The notes: generated from the letters alone by a model not told the origin. A stretch of 64,000 bases of DNA from Stentor coeruleus (GCA_001970955.1 MPUH01000250.1:1-64000); one strand, 5' to 3'. Shown: positions 20,201-29,964, counted from the first letter of the stretch. Translations and numbers: made by a program.

Positions 20201-21982
20201 ATGTAGACTCCAAACTTTTATAGTTTTGTCTGATGAGCCACTGACTATATATTTCCCATCTTCTGTAAAACATACACTGTTTATTGGAGATTGATGGCCT
20301 AAAAGGGAGAATTCTTCACGCATATCTAGGATGTTCCAGATTTTTAAGGTTTTGTCTGCAGAACCACTAATGATTTTATGACCATTTGGACTGAAAGATA
20401 AGGTTCTTACTGGTTTTGTGTGTCCTGAAAGAGTAAATTCAAGCTTATTGTGAAGGAGATTCCAGATTTTAATACTTTCATCATCTGATGCACTTGCGAG
20501 GTATTTAGGGTCAGAACTAAAGCACACTTGGTTTACGGAGGAAGTGTGACTTAATAAGGTATGAGAGAGGGAATGGTTTGAAAGGTCCCAGATCTTAATA
20601 GATTTGTCAGCAGAACAAGAAGCTAAAAGATCAGTTTTAGGACAAAAACACACGTAGTTAACAAAATCTAAATGCCCTTCAAGTACTTGGATAATTGAAT
20701 ACCCAGGAACAGCTCTAACCTGTACAGTTTTATCATCTGAGCAAGTTGCCAACAATTTCCCATTCTTACTATACTGTACACAATTAGCCAAAGTATTATG
20801 TGCCTCATCTTTAAATTGTAATTTTTTAGTCAAAATATCATAGATCATCAAATCTCCATTCTCTGTAACACAAGCTAAACTCCCTTTATCAACACTAAAC
20901 GCTACTGATGTAACAGATCCATTTAATCCAGAAAGTGTATTTTCATCTTTTTGTTCATGCAATTTCCACACTTTAACCATTTTATCTAAAGATCCACTGG
21001 CAAAATATCTTCCATCAGGACTATAACAAACAGAATTTACTTCAGAATTGTGGCCAAACCGTGTAGATTCCTCTTTACGACTATAAAAATCCCAGGTTTT
21101 TATAGACTTATCAGCTGAACCTGATATAATAAATTTCGCATCAACACTAAAATAAACACTTTTTACTGAGTCTGTATGTCCATTTAATACAAATTCAAGA
21201 CTTTTTTTAGTAAGATTCCATACAATCACACTTTTATCTGCTGAAGCACTAGCAAGATATACACCATTAAAGCTTAAAGCAAGTGATGTAATTTCTCTTT
21301 TATGTCCTTTAAGTTCATATTTCATATCTTTACTTTGAATATTCCATACTTTTATAACTTTATCACTTGAGCCTGATATGACAAAATTCTCATCAGGTGT
21401 AAAAAGCACAGCCCTTACCTGAGCTTCATGTCCTTCAAATTTATGTTCCATTGATTTCTTAGTCACATTCCATAGTCTTATTGATTTATCATCTGAACCT
21501 GATAAAATATACATTGAATTCTGACTGAAAGATGTGGAGAGGACTGAGGAATTATGCCCAGAAAGACTCATTTCTTCTTTTTTATCTTTGAAATTCCACA
21601 CTTTAATTGTTTTATCGTTAGAACCTGTTGCTAAATACTTCCCATCAGGGCTGAATGATGTGGAATTTACAAATCCTCTGTGCCCAGTAAGGCTGAAGTC
21701 TAGTTTTTTTGTAGTAATTTTCCATACTTTGACTGAGTTATCAGCTGAACTACTTGCTATATATTTACCATCTGGGCTAAATGATATGCTTAAGACAGAT
21801 TGGCTATGTCCTGATAATGTAAATTCTTTTTCGCTTTGAATTTCTTCGATAACTTTGATTAGTTGAGTTTTCTCATCATGACTTTCTGGCGCTTCAGTAA
21901 TTACATGACCTGATTCACTAATGTCTTGAGTTTCCACATTTGGGTCTTGGATGAGTAGAGGGTCTTGAAAAGATTGATCCAT
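14291..21982 (-). CDS. Giant WD40-repeat / ankyrin / TRP-like cation channel / coiled-coil fusion
   Basis: 2563 residues in a single uninterrupted exon. After an acidic N-terminus, 35 WD40 repeats of about 42 residues run from about 53 to 1522 (G-H-x-x-x-V-x-S-x-x-F-S-P-D-G-x-x-x-A-S-G-S-x-D-K-x-I-K-V-W); 35 equals five seven-bladed propellers. An ankyrin-like stretch follows at about 1637-1667 (G-H-S-P-L-Y-Y-S-I-K-K-H-N). Six membrane segments lie between about 1803 and 2007: S1 YIYVYTGILWLNLVMLVLAI, S3 D-I-W-N-I-I-D-I-A-R, S5 Y-F-L-L-I-F-A-Y-T-T-V-G-F-G-L-L, pore loop K-L-A-F-G-D-T-D-G, S6 V-V-L-M-L-N-M-I-I-A-I-L-G-D-S-Y. S5, pore and S6 are TRP/polycystin-like. About 530 residues of coiled coil end the protein. 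It is probably a non-selective Ca2+-permeable channel tethered to a large cytosolic scaffold. It is divergent from importin across 578 bp. Confidence 0.9.
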   Translation of the reverse strand: MDQSFQDPLLIQDPNVETQDISESGHVITEAPESHDEKTQLIKVIEEIQSEKEFTLSGHSQSVLSISFSPDGKYIASSSADNSVKVWKITTKKLDFSLTGHRGFVNSTSFSPDGKYLATGSNDKTIKVWNFKDKKEEMSLSGHNSSVLSTSFSQNSMYILSGSDDKSIRLWNVTKKSMEHKFEGHEAQVRAVLFTPDENFVISGSSDKVIKVWNIQSKDMKYELKGHKREITSLALSFNGVYLASASADKSVIVWNLTKKSLEFVLNGHTDSVKSVYFSVDAKFIISGSADKSIKTWDFYSRKEESTRFGHNSEVNSVCYSPDGRYFASGSLDKMVKVWKLHEQKDENTLSGLNGSVTSVAFSVDKGSLACVTENGDLMIYDILTKKLQFKDEAHNTLANCVQYSKNGKLLATCSDDKTVQVRAVPGYSIIQVLEGHLDFVNYVCFCPKTDLLASCSADKSIKIWDLSNHSLSHTLLSHTSSVNQVCFSSDPKYLASASDDESIKIWNLLHNKLEFTLSGHTKPVRTLSFSPNGHKIISGSADKTLKIWNILDMREEFSLLGHQSPINSVCFTEDGKYIVSGSSDKTIKVWSLHEKIELFKLTGHSAKINCISFSIDGKTLASASNDESVKLWKLSNQCEDRCFSYKIEVSCLAYSPDGKLFAIGSFDQSLIVYSLPDYTEFRRFDLESQVRSLAFTTEGGAVACGTYAGTIFYCNFEYIEEKKIVKGHSDVVSCLCFNRDDMELVSGSLDKSIKVWSYPKFDEKCSLLGHTQAVKCVIYSFDYKQIISGSEDLTIKFWDTQKKQLDFTFVGHTGAVNTIALSFKGNYLISGSDDCSIKIWNINHTREEFTFPGQNLRIFSISFSPHGTRIASGLENGFIKVWNIREKREEYTFHAHTKSIKSIQYSNDGNYLASSSEDGQVKIWDIQDYTEDSSEQIISANSISFSPNGKHLLVGASDNTLTLWRFHKNIEDNTFSSHNDYIKCVCYSPDGNIFASASADTTIKLWKSENGHEIATLKAHKQAVNSIGFNSKGTLLVSASDDNSIIVWNVAKKKLVFKLAGHISYVNCVGFSPDDEYIASGASDNYVIFWSVSRREKEFIFYEHLDWVRALAFSSDRRLFATGSGDKLVKLWNYREKKKVHDLIGHFADVYCVAFSPNGKTLASGSADKIIIVWNIQDGNYEFKLDNVNDFVRCLAFSTDNKYLAAGFFNKPVHLWTMSLDREHCELRAHSNIIYSVEYSPNGNVIASAGIDASVIIWSTKNMAKTHTLSEHKKCVMCLSFSPKGNLLASGSVDKTIIIWETEKFKKIEVLREHKEEVTCLCFSSDSEYLASGSLDKSIIIRKTSTLKVFQILNIHNSKVSGLVFHPKNIEILSCGYDGYIKCSNYITLQSIFTIAASKFILRSIDISPDGNFIACGTKDPLVLIYEYSTQNIYFTGKRHKDQVNTVKFSGDGKLLASGCSGSLAQVGLCYKAITIWSVYDKMELFTLTGHNSNVNSVSFSQDSKFLASASADKTIKIWNLAAERETFCLSKSIEETYASTMTTKNEPVTEKAMRHNELYETRLITNSIYSNKFQDPFVHKNLLFCIKSKDYSNLSSKSLDCLVSNLNFSGLHFLVFQNMSKVLKKHSANSKFSLKADVFGHSPLYYSIKKHNRQCTDILLNYLISLTKKPNSQHFLTSMYSIRHDFPMIIQNSSTHLNRFLTSIFYLKSKEIQFGIPNMRLPSTKLLHSASPVASDFFDVVKSSEEQPMLIKSLPFKIEANIGTRASLYLLNSILSCKNEDIYRTEVIQIIIRYHWNIIRYYIYVYTGILWLNLVMLVLAIRNPESLNFGPFLIINAFLFTWEVLQWANSGIDYFLDIWNIIDIARILTTLAWIYFSFLNIHNAILTWVAVMLNILRGLTGFRAFGKTRYYVRLIFQCLNDIKYFLLIFAYTTVGFGLLNITATHDKLIDFSNLWLLPFKLAFGDTDGMSASIFDTQFITFTLALMINVVLMLNMIIAILGDSYDEFQLKSQIYDYKEMIEVTLEIEQILSLKNLDANYMYLHACVNPFDCEDMWEGKVLDFRSNIKRVSKEIGKGNLAVQTKLDMIEERLSKETKTLENSLKSMENKVEYSLNLFRDDFKNVNSRIDLHIINNPSTQVKTQSIHEHFENICKTLETKLDSQSFAIKSFEKLFENDRKTRETQSSSDKKFIITTLNKDIELYSSNMQALHSSLLDLITNSSQSLHTKLNNDYKTLEQSLEKYKELYNDQGEISRKYIDQALELQHKFLALNMESNKKYIEEMIEKHKKEIEEKIEEYRQTIEKTIEKQDQNKYEIIEKNDKLIEEIVECYKKSAENIGKNTESFEGLFNENIKKIDEKILDNYKMIEEKMHEYEENIKEMLKEERERIENSLKKDMINEITQKVEEVKRQIEDKNTGVVEKIIGYEGKIMMFQEKVQELHGKMCESTVETHKNISQVDEDIKNLALNIRNLGDDTKTSDLTQRVTTLQGNFDEIHNQISTMDSKMNSFLSNASQYESKYAEVSDKISSIESHYSSVSHKLENLNDKFEKILGLLTKSQGEN

Positions 21983-22560
21983 TATTTATATTTTACTGTA
22001 TTTAATTGGAATTATACTGATAAAATTAGAATAGTTTTGTAATTGAAATGATTTGATTAGGGAATAGAAGGTTTTAATAGTGAAGAGAGGGGGATAATAT
22101 TGGGTTATGTTTTATAGGTTTTATTATGGAAAGGATTTTTAAGTTGTTGTTAAATAAATCCTCACACATAAACCACGTGATATCTTTTATTCTTGAATAC
22201 ATTCTCTATATCCTTTCATAAAAATAAGCAAAACTAGCCGAATAATGTATAAAGTATCTTTAAAGCAATTAAAACATAAAATCTAAATAAAATTATACTC
22301 AATCCTATCCCTCACACAACTAATTCAATCTAATCATCATAGTTCATTAAAATCAATTCCTAAACATAAACTCTACACAAAATTGCTTACTCGCCATAAT
22401 TTTTCTTCTCTCAACTCCCTATAAACTTTATCTTCTCATCAACCATCAGCCAAACCTTCATTAAAACTTAATTTCTTTAATCATAAAATATCCCCAACCT
22501 ATAAAAACCTCAGAAAATCTAGAAATATAACCAAAAAAATTCCCATCTAACAAAATAAAA
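21983..22560. promoter_or_regulatory. Divergent intergenic region between WD40-TRP channel and importin beta
   Basis: Two oppositely oriented ATGs bound this 578-bp gap. Left of about 22150 the + strand is G-rich; right of it the + strand is C-rich with hardly any G (17 C to 1 G in 22441-22500). The flip marks two outward-facing 5' flanks. No further motif was recognised. Confidence 0.5.
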
Positions 22561-25091
22561 ATGTCAAATCTCGCAGATATTTTGATATCAGCCCAATCTC
22601 AGTCAGGATCCCATCGGACTGATGCTCTAAACCTTTTAATTTCCCAACTTCATACAAACCCAGGTTTCTTCTTACTAAACCTATCAAAACTTTTTTCAAA
22701 TACAGAATCTAATACCCTCCCTCGACAATTATCAGGTTTATATCTAAAAAACACAATCCTCAACAGCACCCAAGACCCAGCAATATCAAATCTTTGGACT
22801 TTCTTACCTGCAGATATAAAATCTTTAATCAAAGATTCAGTTCTCTCAGTCCTAGCTGATGAATCTAAAGATCTCCGCCAAGTCTCAGCTCAAATCATAG
22901 CTAGTATTGCTAAATATGACATTCCAAATCATTCATGGCCAAATCTTTTAAAAATCCTAATTATGAATGCTATGAATATACAAGTTGTTCATAAAGAAAC
23001 AGCATTAATGACTTTAGGATATATATGTGAAGAAATCCCCCAGTCATCTTTAACAAAAGAAGAAGCTGATGGGATATTAACAGCAATAGTAGCAGGATTA
23101 GAATCTACAACAAATACAATTTCTATAATAAAAGCTTCGCTTACAGCTTTACAAAACAGTACAAAGTTTATAATGGTTAATATTCAAAACCCAAATGAAC
23201 GTAAAGCTATTTTTCATACTTTATATGCTCTTTGTTCATATCCTAATGTTGATATTCGTAGTCAATGTATGAGTGTTATTGGTAATATTTGTTATAATTA
23301 CTATGAGGAAATTGATAATGAACTTGTGGATTTAGGGAATATCACGTATCGGGCTATAAAAAATGATGAACCTAAAGTGGTTATTAATGCAATTGAGTTT
23401 TGGAATACACTTGCTGATACTGAGAATGAGAAAATTGCATGTAAGGTTCCATATAATAATTATATTAATACCGCTGCAGCAAGTTTGGTACCGATATTAT
23501 TAGAAAAAATACATATTTTTGATAATGATGATGATGATGAATGGACAATTCATAGAGCTTGTAGCTCAACTTTGTGCTCTATGGCTTCTATTGTTGGAGA
23601 TCCAATTGTAAGAATGTGTTATGATTATATATCGAATAATATTATGAGTTCTAATTGGAAATTACAGAAGTCTGCGATTTTGGTTTTTGGAAGTGTGTTG
23701 GAAGGACCTTCGCAAACTACACTATCTGGACTTATTAAAAACTCTTTGTCAACGCTTATATCTTTAGTATATTCAGAAAATGTGCATATAAGGAAAACTG
23801 CTGCTTGGTGTTTGAATAAAGTGTGTCAAAACTATAAAGACCTTCCAAAAATAAGCGCTTTTAAAGATTATCTCGAAATGATAAAAAAAACTCTTACTGA
23901 CACTGAAGAAATAGCTTCACACACATGCAACATAATCCACCAACTAACCGAGCAACCAAACTTTTCCACTTTATTCTCTGATAACGATTTCAACATAATT
24001 TTTGCCCAACTTATCCATATCTCGATAACCCATCACGATGATTATTCTGGTATCGCAGCTATAAGTGTCTTAAGCGCTATCTGTGATAAAGTAAATAACA
24101 TACACAGACCAAAACTTGAAGCTAAACTCCCTTTTTTTATAGATTTATTACAAAATTCTCATGAAAATATTATGACTGCAAGTTATTCGATTTTACACAA
24201 TCTTTTCGGTAAAGCATCTTTTGGTGTTGTAACCGAAGAAATGGCTGATAAATTCATGAGTATAACTTTAAACATGTTTAAAATAAGAGGAGTCCTTGTA
24301 CATGAAGCTTTAGAAACAATTGGGGCTTTAGTTGATTGTTTGGGTAGAAGGTTTATAAAATATTTATCTGCATTAATTCCTGCATTATTATGGGCAGTTT
24401 GTGAAGAACATTGTTCAGGGGTATGTATGGCAGGAATTATATGTTTAGGAGATCTAGCTCGAGCTTTGAATTTAGATTTCGCAGATTATATACCAGGTTT
24501 TATTCAAAGGTTTTATGAGATTTTGAGTAGTAGTAAAATGGAACTTAAAGTCAAAGTTGAGGTTATCAACACTTTAGGAGACTTTTGTGCTATACCTGGG
24601 ATATATGGAAAACATATGAGAGGATGCATGAATTATATTGAAAGTGCGGCTCAGATATCTTTGGAAAATGTTAGTGAAGAAGAGAATCCTGATCTTTTTG
24701 ATGCGATAATTTCGTTGAGGTATTGCATTATTATTTTTTATATTAATTTGATTCATGGAGTAGAAATTCAAGGACTGAATTTGATTATTGGGAATTTAGA
24801 GACTATGATTGGGTTTTGTATGAGAGTAACTGATGAAGCTTTAAGAAATGTTGTTGATGTGCATATAAATGCTATGTATTTGGTTTCAGATTTAGTGATA
24901 AGTTTTAAAGAAATTGATAGGTTTACTTTTAAGTCACCAAAGATGACTGAGTTTGTTAATAAATGCTTGCGGAGCCAGAATAATATTATAAGAGATCAAG
25001 CACATATTATNTTAATAAATGCTTGCGGAGCCAGAATAATATTATAAGAGATCAAGCACATATTATTAAAGACATTATAGATAAATTATAG
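22561..25091 (+). CDS. Importin subunit beta (karyopherin beta, HEAT-repeat nuclear import receptor)
   Basis: The coordinates include a false 56-nt duplication (25011-25066). Without it the frame ends D-I-I-D-K-L-TAG at 25089-25091 and gives 824 residues, close to the usual 860-880. The N-terminus has the importin IBN-N layout (S-Q-S-G-S-H-R-T-D-A-L-N-L-L, L-S-G-L-Y-L-K-N). HEAT repeats follow, including an acidic loop D-N-D-D-D-D-E-W-T-I-H-R-A-C, as in the importin beta acidic loop that contacts cargo adapter, and R-K-T-A-A-W-C-L-N-K-V-C. It carries NLS cargo with importin alpha through nuclear pores under Ran control. It is a single exon, and the stop lies in an 84-bp tandem duplication. 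Confidence 0.9.
24956..25066. repeat. Assembly-overlap duplication around N at 25011 (55 nt twice)
   Basis: 24956-25010 and 25012-25066 are identical. Removing N and one copy restores the importin C-terminus R-D-Q-A-H-I-I-K-D-I-I-D-K-L. It is an assembly artefact; as written the protein frame shifts after the N. Confidence 0.93.
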
Positions 25092-25245
25092 AATTAGGGT
25101 GAAAATGGTTGATTTTTAGCAAATAATAGTAGTTTCAAGTATAATTAAAATATTTCTAATTTAGATAAATTATAGAATTAGGGTGAAAATGGTTGATTTT
25201 TAGCAAATAATAGTAGTTTCAAGTATGATTAAAATATTTCTAATT
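25078..25245. repeat. 84-bp tandem duplication across the importin stop codon
   Basis: 25078-25161 and 25162-25245 match with one substitution (25144 A versus 25228 G). The unit holds the last codons and stop of importin plus 3' flank, so the second copy duplicates the terminus. There is no N between copies, unlike the assembly overlaps, so this one may be real. Confidence 0.88.
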
Positions 25246-26359
25246 TTTCCTATACCCAATTTTATACACAAAGTTTATTCGTGTACTTTTCACTAGATTG
25301 CCTACTACAATTGTGTTTATAATAGTCTTTTAAAATTTTTCTCCAGACCCATTAGACCCAACTTTTTTTGTTGAAAGTTTTACCACTAACTTGAACGAGT
25401 AATATTTTTACAAAAATCTACTTTTATGCTGCTATATAACACAAAACCTAAATCCAAAAAATAAATACTCAGAAGCCAAACTTCTAGAAGACAGTAATGC
25501 CACTTTTAGAAATAACAGAATCGGAAAAAAGCATAGAATAAGTATAAAAAGCAGTACTTTGGTTTATAGAAAAAAAATTAGAAGAAATTCCTTGAAAATA
25601 AAAATAACTCAACTATTAAATAGAAATCAGCAAAAACTCTGAAAAAGTTAATAAACTAAGCTCATTTTAATCAACAGTTGAGTCTGAGATTAAAAATTGT
25701 GATGAAAAGCTGCTGAGAATTTTGTTGTTCATAAAAACTATTGCACAAAGTCCAGTACAGTTTGGGCTTGATAATCCTATTTTTTTATAATTACTGATAG
25801 TATATTCTAGGTTTCATTAATTTATGAGTATATCATAATATTTGTAAAATTATAAAAGCTCAAGGGTCATCCATATAAACTATCAAAACTATTAATTCAT
25901 TCCACTATAAAAAACCTTAAAAATTAAAAATTTTAATCAACCTAGAGTTATAAACTAAGACAAATAAATTTAGGATATTTATATAAACCTTAGCGAATAC
26001 TAACTAATTTCTATAGACCTTAACAATCATCATATAAGCAAATTTAAACTTAAGATTTATAACATATGATAAGACTATCTGATCCTAAACATAATCAAGA
26101 AAATATTATAGAAAAATGATGAAGCCAAAATAATAATATACTCATTCCCTTAGTAATCTTCAAGTGATATAAACTATCTTAAATCATAACCAAGACTATA
26201 TCAATGAAATTTTTATATAAAAACTTTTCGGATGAGTTTAAAAAACTATTTATAACTAGAATCATGATAACAAGAAAAATATCCTAGTATTCAACATTGA
26301 AACTTTTTTTACAATTTCCATATAAATTTTCGCAAATTATAGTTTTAATAGTAATTTAT
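25246..26359. other. Gene-free stretch between convergent importin and membrane-protein genes
   Basis: No supportable gene. Short stretches around 25500-25760 have codon-like runs on the + strand but many stops, and nothing was recognisable. The right part (25860-26340) is AT-rich with C over G on the + strand, fitting the 3' flank of the minus-strand gene at 26360. Confidence 0.5.
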
Positions 26360-27178
26360 CTAATTTTCGATGTATTGGTAACCTTCTTTCTTGAATTTGG
26401 TGTATAGTTTTTCTTCCATAACCATCATGATGATGGCAATTTTGAGGATTGGGAGGAAAGATACCACATTTGGAATAGGAATTACCATGTAGATGAGTAA
26501 AGTTATCATCACAGTACTGAAGACTAAGGCAGCCCAGATAAACTCAAAAGTCAGAATGGGAGGCTTGTCAGCTCCTGGGATTTTTGCAGCTTTAGCTCTT
26601 GCTACCCTTTCTGCAACGATTCCAACAAATCCTACAATTAAAACTGGGGATAAGACAATGCATAGTTCACTTGGGAAGCTGGTTTCAATCCATAAGACAT
26701 GGAAAATAGATGCTAAGATCATTGAAGCCAACCAAAGAACTATCATTAAACTTTTACGTTTACCATCATCACCTTTCATCTTCAAATAAGGAATCACATA
26801 GACAGCTACGGCAGCATAGATACCAAAGAAGTACCATAAAGGAATAAACACATAGCCCCAGCCAACATCGATAATTTTATGGAGGTTAATGCTCATTAGG
26901 GTAAAGAACAGACCTAGTGACAATACTGAATTGTAAACACAGAATAGGATGAAATCTTTGGATTTATCATTAATCCGCCCTTGCTCAGCTTCAAAATACT
27001 TGTGAGCACCAAAAATAATTAGTATTGCTAACAATGCCATTGGGATAATAGCGATAACCCAAGCTCGTGTACTCCACTCAATTGCAATCATAGAAAGAAT
27101 AATCAGAAGGATTAATGCACCGAAGCCCCCTCTTTTGATCATCTGCAGCTGGTCTTGCGGCTTTAAATCGAATGCCAT
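26360..27178 (-). CDS. Polytopic membrane protein (about 7 TM), family unknown
   Basis: 272 residues from the first in-frame ATG (27176-27178, MAFDLKPQDQ). A longer open frame upstream has no ATG. Hydrophobic segments: ALILLIILSMIAIEW, WVIAIIPMALLAILIIFG, ILFCVYNSVLSLGLFFTLM, VFIPLWYFFGIYAAVAVYVI, LMIVLWLASMILASIFHVLW, LCIVLSPVLIVGFVGIVAE, and ALVFSTVMITLLIYMVIPI with a further hydrophobic stretch near the C-terminus. A basic loop R-V-A-R-A-K-A-A-K lies before the seventh segment. The even spacing and conserved W/F-rich helices recall TMEM185/TMEM60-type proteins, but I do not recognise a signature. The stop is TAG. Location and function unknown. Confidence 0.75.
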   Translation of the reverse strand: MAFDLKPQDQLQMIKRGGFGALILLIILSMIAIEWSTRAWVIAIIPMALLAILIIFGAHKYFEAEQGRINDKSKDFILFCVYNSVLSLGLFFTLMSINLHKIIDVGWGYVFIPLWYFFGIYAAVAVYVIPYLKMKGDDGKRKSLMIVLWLASMILASIFHVLWIETSFPSELCIVLSPVLIVGFVGIVAERVARAKAAKIPGADKPPILTFEFIWAALVFSTVMITLLIYMVIPIPNVVSFLPILKIAIIMMVMEEKLYTKFKKEGYQYIEN

Positions 27179-28240
27179 ATTATTGGTTAAAGGAAAACGG
27201 ATATTCAAAATTAGAGTTTTAATGCTTTTACCTTTTTGACTTAGGGTTTATGATAAATTTGTATGAAGGGATATTTTCTTGATGAATGGTTTATGGAATG
27301 ATAATTAAATACTAGGCAAAATTATTTTTTTTAAGAAAGAAAGTGTGGGTATCTCGATGAAAAATGAGGATTTTTTGGTTATGGTGAGGTTTTGTTTTTA
27401 AGATGAAGGTAAGAAAGTTTTTAATAATTGTGAGGTTGATTGATAGCTTTAGGCTTAGAATTAGATTCAAAGTCTATAGGTAATATGAAGGTTATTAAGT
27501 CAGATTAGTGGATAGGAGTATGCTAAGCTTTTTGTGTAAGTCTAAAAATACGACCATTTTTGCTTTGGATTTATATAAGTACGAGTGATTTTATGGCGGT
27601 ATTGGATACAAATTGTGCTAAAAAGTTATTTATTAGATACTTTAAAGTAGTAAAATAGAATCAAAAATGACTATATTATTTTAGGATTAGAAAAAAAAAT
27701 CAATCACAATTTAACTTGTATTTTTTGTATGATTTCAACTTATAAAGCATAAGATAAAATTAGATAAAAAGATAATTACTTTTCAGAGTGCAAGTCTTAA
27801 CTATTTTTATAATGAAATCTCTAATGCAGATATTTTTCATATAGTAAATTCTTATTCTTTAAACTCTTTTTAAGTGTGGATTTATAGTTTTACTTCTCGA
27901 ATATGAGATTAGTTTTTATTTTCTTTTGTTTAATTCTAAAATATTACCTTGATTTTCCATTTTATATAAAACTAGCATGGTAGTATTAATATTAGTTTGA
28001 ATTTCTACAATACTATCATTTATTAATATATATTTCATGCAATATATTTGCAAGTTCTAGCTAAAATCATCTCCAATATTATAACCTTATCTACATCAGT
28101 TGTCATAAAATCAGCTTCACAATTCCTATTCCAAAAAGCCTAATTAATAATCATCTTTTAACCAAAAATACTTCTCACCTCACAAAAATCTCATCAAAAC
28201 ATATTTTTTTTCATAGCTTCTAAAACCTTACTAGATAAAA
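27179..28240. other. Divergent gene-free stretch (about 1 kb)
   Basis: It lies between two outward-facing ATGs. The left part is G-rich on the + strand (5' flank of the minus gene) and the last 120 bp are C-rich and G-poor (5' flank of the + gene). No RNA gene or coding fragment was recognised. Confidence 0.5.
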
Positions 28241-29026
28241 ATGTACTTCACAGACAAATTCCCAAAGTCTGATCTAAAAACCATGAACCCATCCTTAATC
28301 AGAACATCTCCAGGCCGTAAACAACCAGTAATCCACAAAAACATAACTTCAAACGACTTTATGTTCTTATCCAAAGTTTACACTGACATGATATTCCAAA
28401 AACAAGAATTTGATGGGACAATAATCAAGCCAAACCCAGAAGAAGTTCAACAAGCACTTCGCCTTCAACGTGAAATCACTGAAAAATCTCGTCAAATCCA
28501 AGATTATGAAAGCAAAGTTATGCAAAAATTCAAAGATCAACCTAATACTTTAAACAAAGCTCTTAATTGTAAAAGCTTTGCTGATATACGTGAAGAATAT
28601 TCTAAAGAACTGTCACAACAAATCAGAGAGCATGAGGTTAAAAAGCTTCAAGATAGGATAAAAAAACAAGAGATCTTAAATAAAAGGCTTGAAGATCTTA
28701 ATCAGATAAAAGAAGAAGAGTATGAACAGAGGCAAAAAGAATTGTTGAAGGCTCAGGAATATAAAAAAAGTTTAGAAACTCAGAGTATTTTAAAGAAAAA
28801 TTATGAGTTTTCTCAGAGCACGGTGTTCCCTGCATTAAAAGGTAGGGCAAAAAACTTGTTTCATCAAGAAAGTTATCAGAAAATGGATATATCGGAGAAG
28901 AAAAATAATAATAGTTTGACAGTTTCTTTGAGTATGATGCCTGAATTTTTACAGCCTAAGTACACGAAGAGAAATCCGTTGGTGGTAAAAACTAGTCCTA
29001 TACTAGGAGATTATGAGGTTTGATGT
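28241..29026 (+). CDS. Coiled-coil protein, function unknown
   Basis: 260 residues, charged and without membrane segments. About residues 65-185 form a long alpha-helical coiled coil rich in Q/E/K/R (L-R-L-Q-R-E-I-T-E-K-S-R-Q-I-Q, Q-Q-I-R-E-H-E-V-K-K-L-Q-D-R-I-K-K). The N-terminal part has basic proline-containing sequence (S-P-G-R-K-Q-P-V-I-H-K-N-I) and a hydrophobic patch D-F-M-F-L-S-K-V-Y-T-D-M-I-F. The C-terminus is Ser/Asn-rich then basic. This composition is common among ciliate cytoskeletal, basal-body and axonemal linker proteins, but no family signature is visible. The stop is TGA, with TAG two codons later. Start: first ATG in a C-rich, G-poor leader. Confidence 0.8.
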
Positions 29027-29194
29027 TAGATTTAAAGATTCGTATTTTATTTAGGTTATGAATTTTGTATGATTTATGGATAGTTTATGGAATATTATGC
29101 GAATTAAAGTGTTTTTTATATAAATTATAGACTGTGTACTAAATTTACCACTTTTATGATATATTGATGAATATTAATGCTATTTTTAGCAGTG

Positions 29195-29234
29195 ATATGA
29201 AGAAATTGTATATANATATGAAGAAATTGTATAT
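29195..29234. repeat. Probable assembly overlap around N at 29215 (19 nt twice)
   Basis: 29195-29213 and 29216-29234 share ATATGAAGAAATTGTATAT, separated by one base and the N. This is the shortest of six N junctions with flanking duplication. It lies outside genes. Confidence 0.75.
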
Positions 29235-29388
29235 GATTTTTTAAAAAAGAGGTAAAAAATATATAATAAATATCATATACTAAATTTAATATATCATTTG
29301 TTTAAAGTTCTTATGATTTCATTATAAAATTTTCTATCAATACACTATTAAAATATGCAGTTTACGACAAAATTATAATTAAGGTTTT

Positions 29389-29964
29389 ATGAATAAGAAA
29401 ATTGTGGATAATTCATATATCCCTATCAACAAAGTTTTTGAAGCCTTGAAAAAGTCTGAAATCAGCATTGAGGAAAGTCAAGAAATCTTAAAAGATAACT
29501 TAGTAAGATACTACAAAAACAAAATGTTGTCCCATCTGCGATACGAGCAATGGCATGATTTTTTTTATGTATACGAAACTTCTAAAATACTAGGCCACGG
29601 TGCCGATATATCTACACATATTATTGCTGCTTATGGGTATGTTATGGCCTATAGCAATGTTGAAAAAGCTAAAAATATAATAAAATCCTTACCTGAAAGC
29701 CAAGCAACCATCTTGACAATGAATACTCTTTTAATCTATGATGATTTGAAATCAAAAAATATACAGCCAGCCTCTCCTGACTGGTCTATAGTTGTAAACC
29801 TTTGTGCGGCAGCAGCTCTTGGCAATACCCCAATAAAAAAATTAAAAATTTTAGAAGACAATCCAAGAGCCCCTTGGTATTTATCTTTGAGACCTTGGAA
29901 ATACCCTGAAAGCATCAAGAATATTAAAGACGATTTTAGGTATAAACAGCGAGGGGATAAATAA
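29389..29964 (+). CDS. Unknown soluble alpha-helical protein
   Basis: 191 residues starting at an ATG after an AT-rich leader. It is predicted mostly helical, without signal peptide or TM. It contains H-L-R-Y-E-Q-W-H-D-F-F-Y-V-Y-E-T-S-K-I-L-G and N-V-E-K-A-K-N-I-I-K-S-L-P, which have the helix-turn-helix spacing of TPR/PPR-like helical hairpins, and a C-terminal tryptophan/proline stretch P-W-Y-L-S-L-R-P-W-K-Y-P. I do not recognise the family. Codon usage looks like the neighbouring genes and the stop is TAA. A small helical-repeat adaptor is a weak guess. Confidence 0.7.
   Translation: MNKKIVDNSYIPINKVFEALKKSEISIEESQEILKDNLVRYYKNKMLSHLRYEQWHDFFYVYETSKILGHGADISTHIIAAYGYVMAYSNVEKAKNIIKSLPESQATILTMNTLLIYDDLKSKNIQPASPDWSIVVNLCAAAALGNTPIKKLKILEDNPRAPWYLSLRPWKYPESIKNIKDDFRYKQRGDK

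Noticed and set aside
14609-21839. Several antisense open frames inside the WD40-channel gene
   Set aside because: They are mirror frames of the repetitive coding sequence and show no independent protein features.
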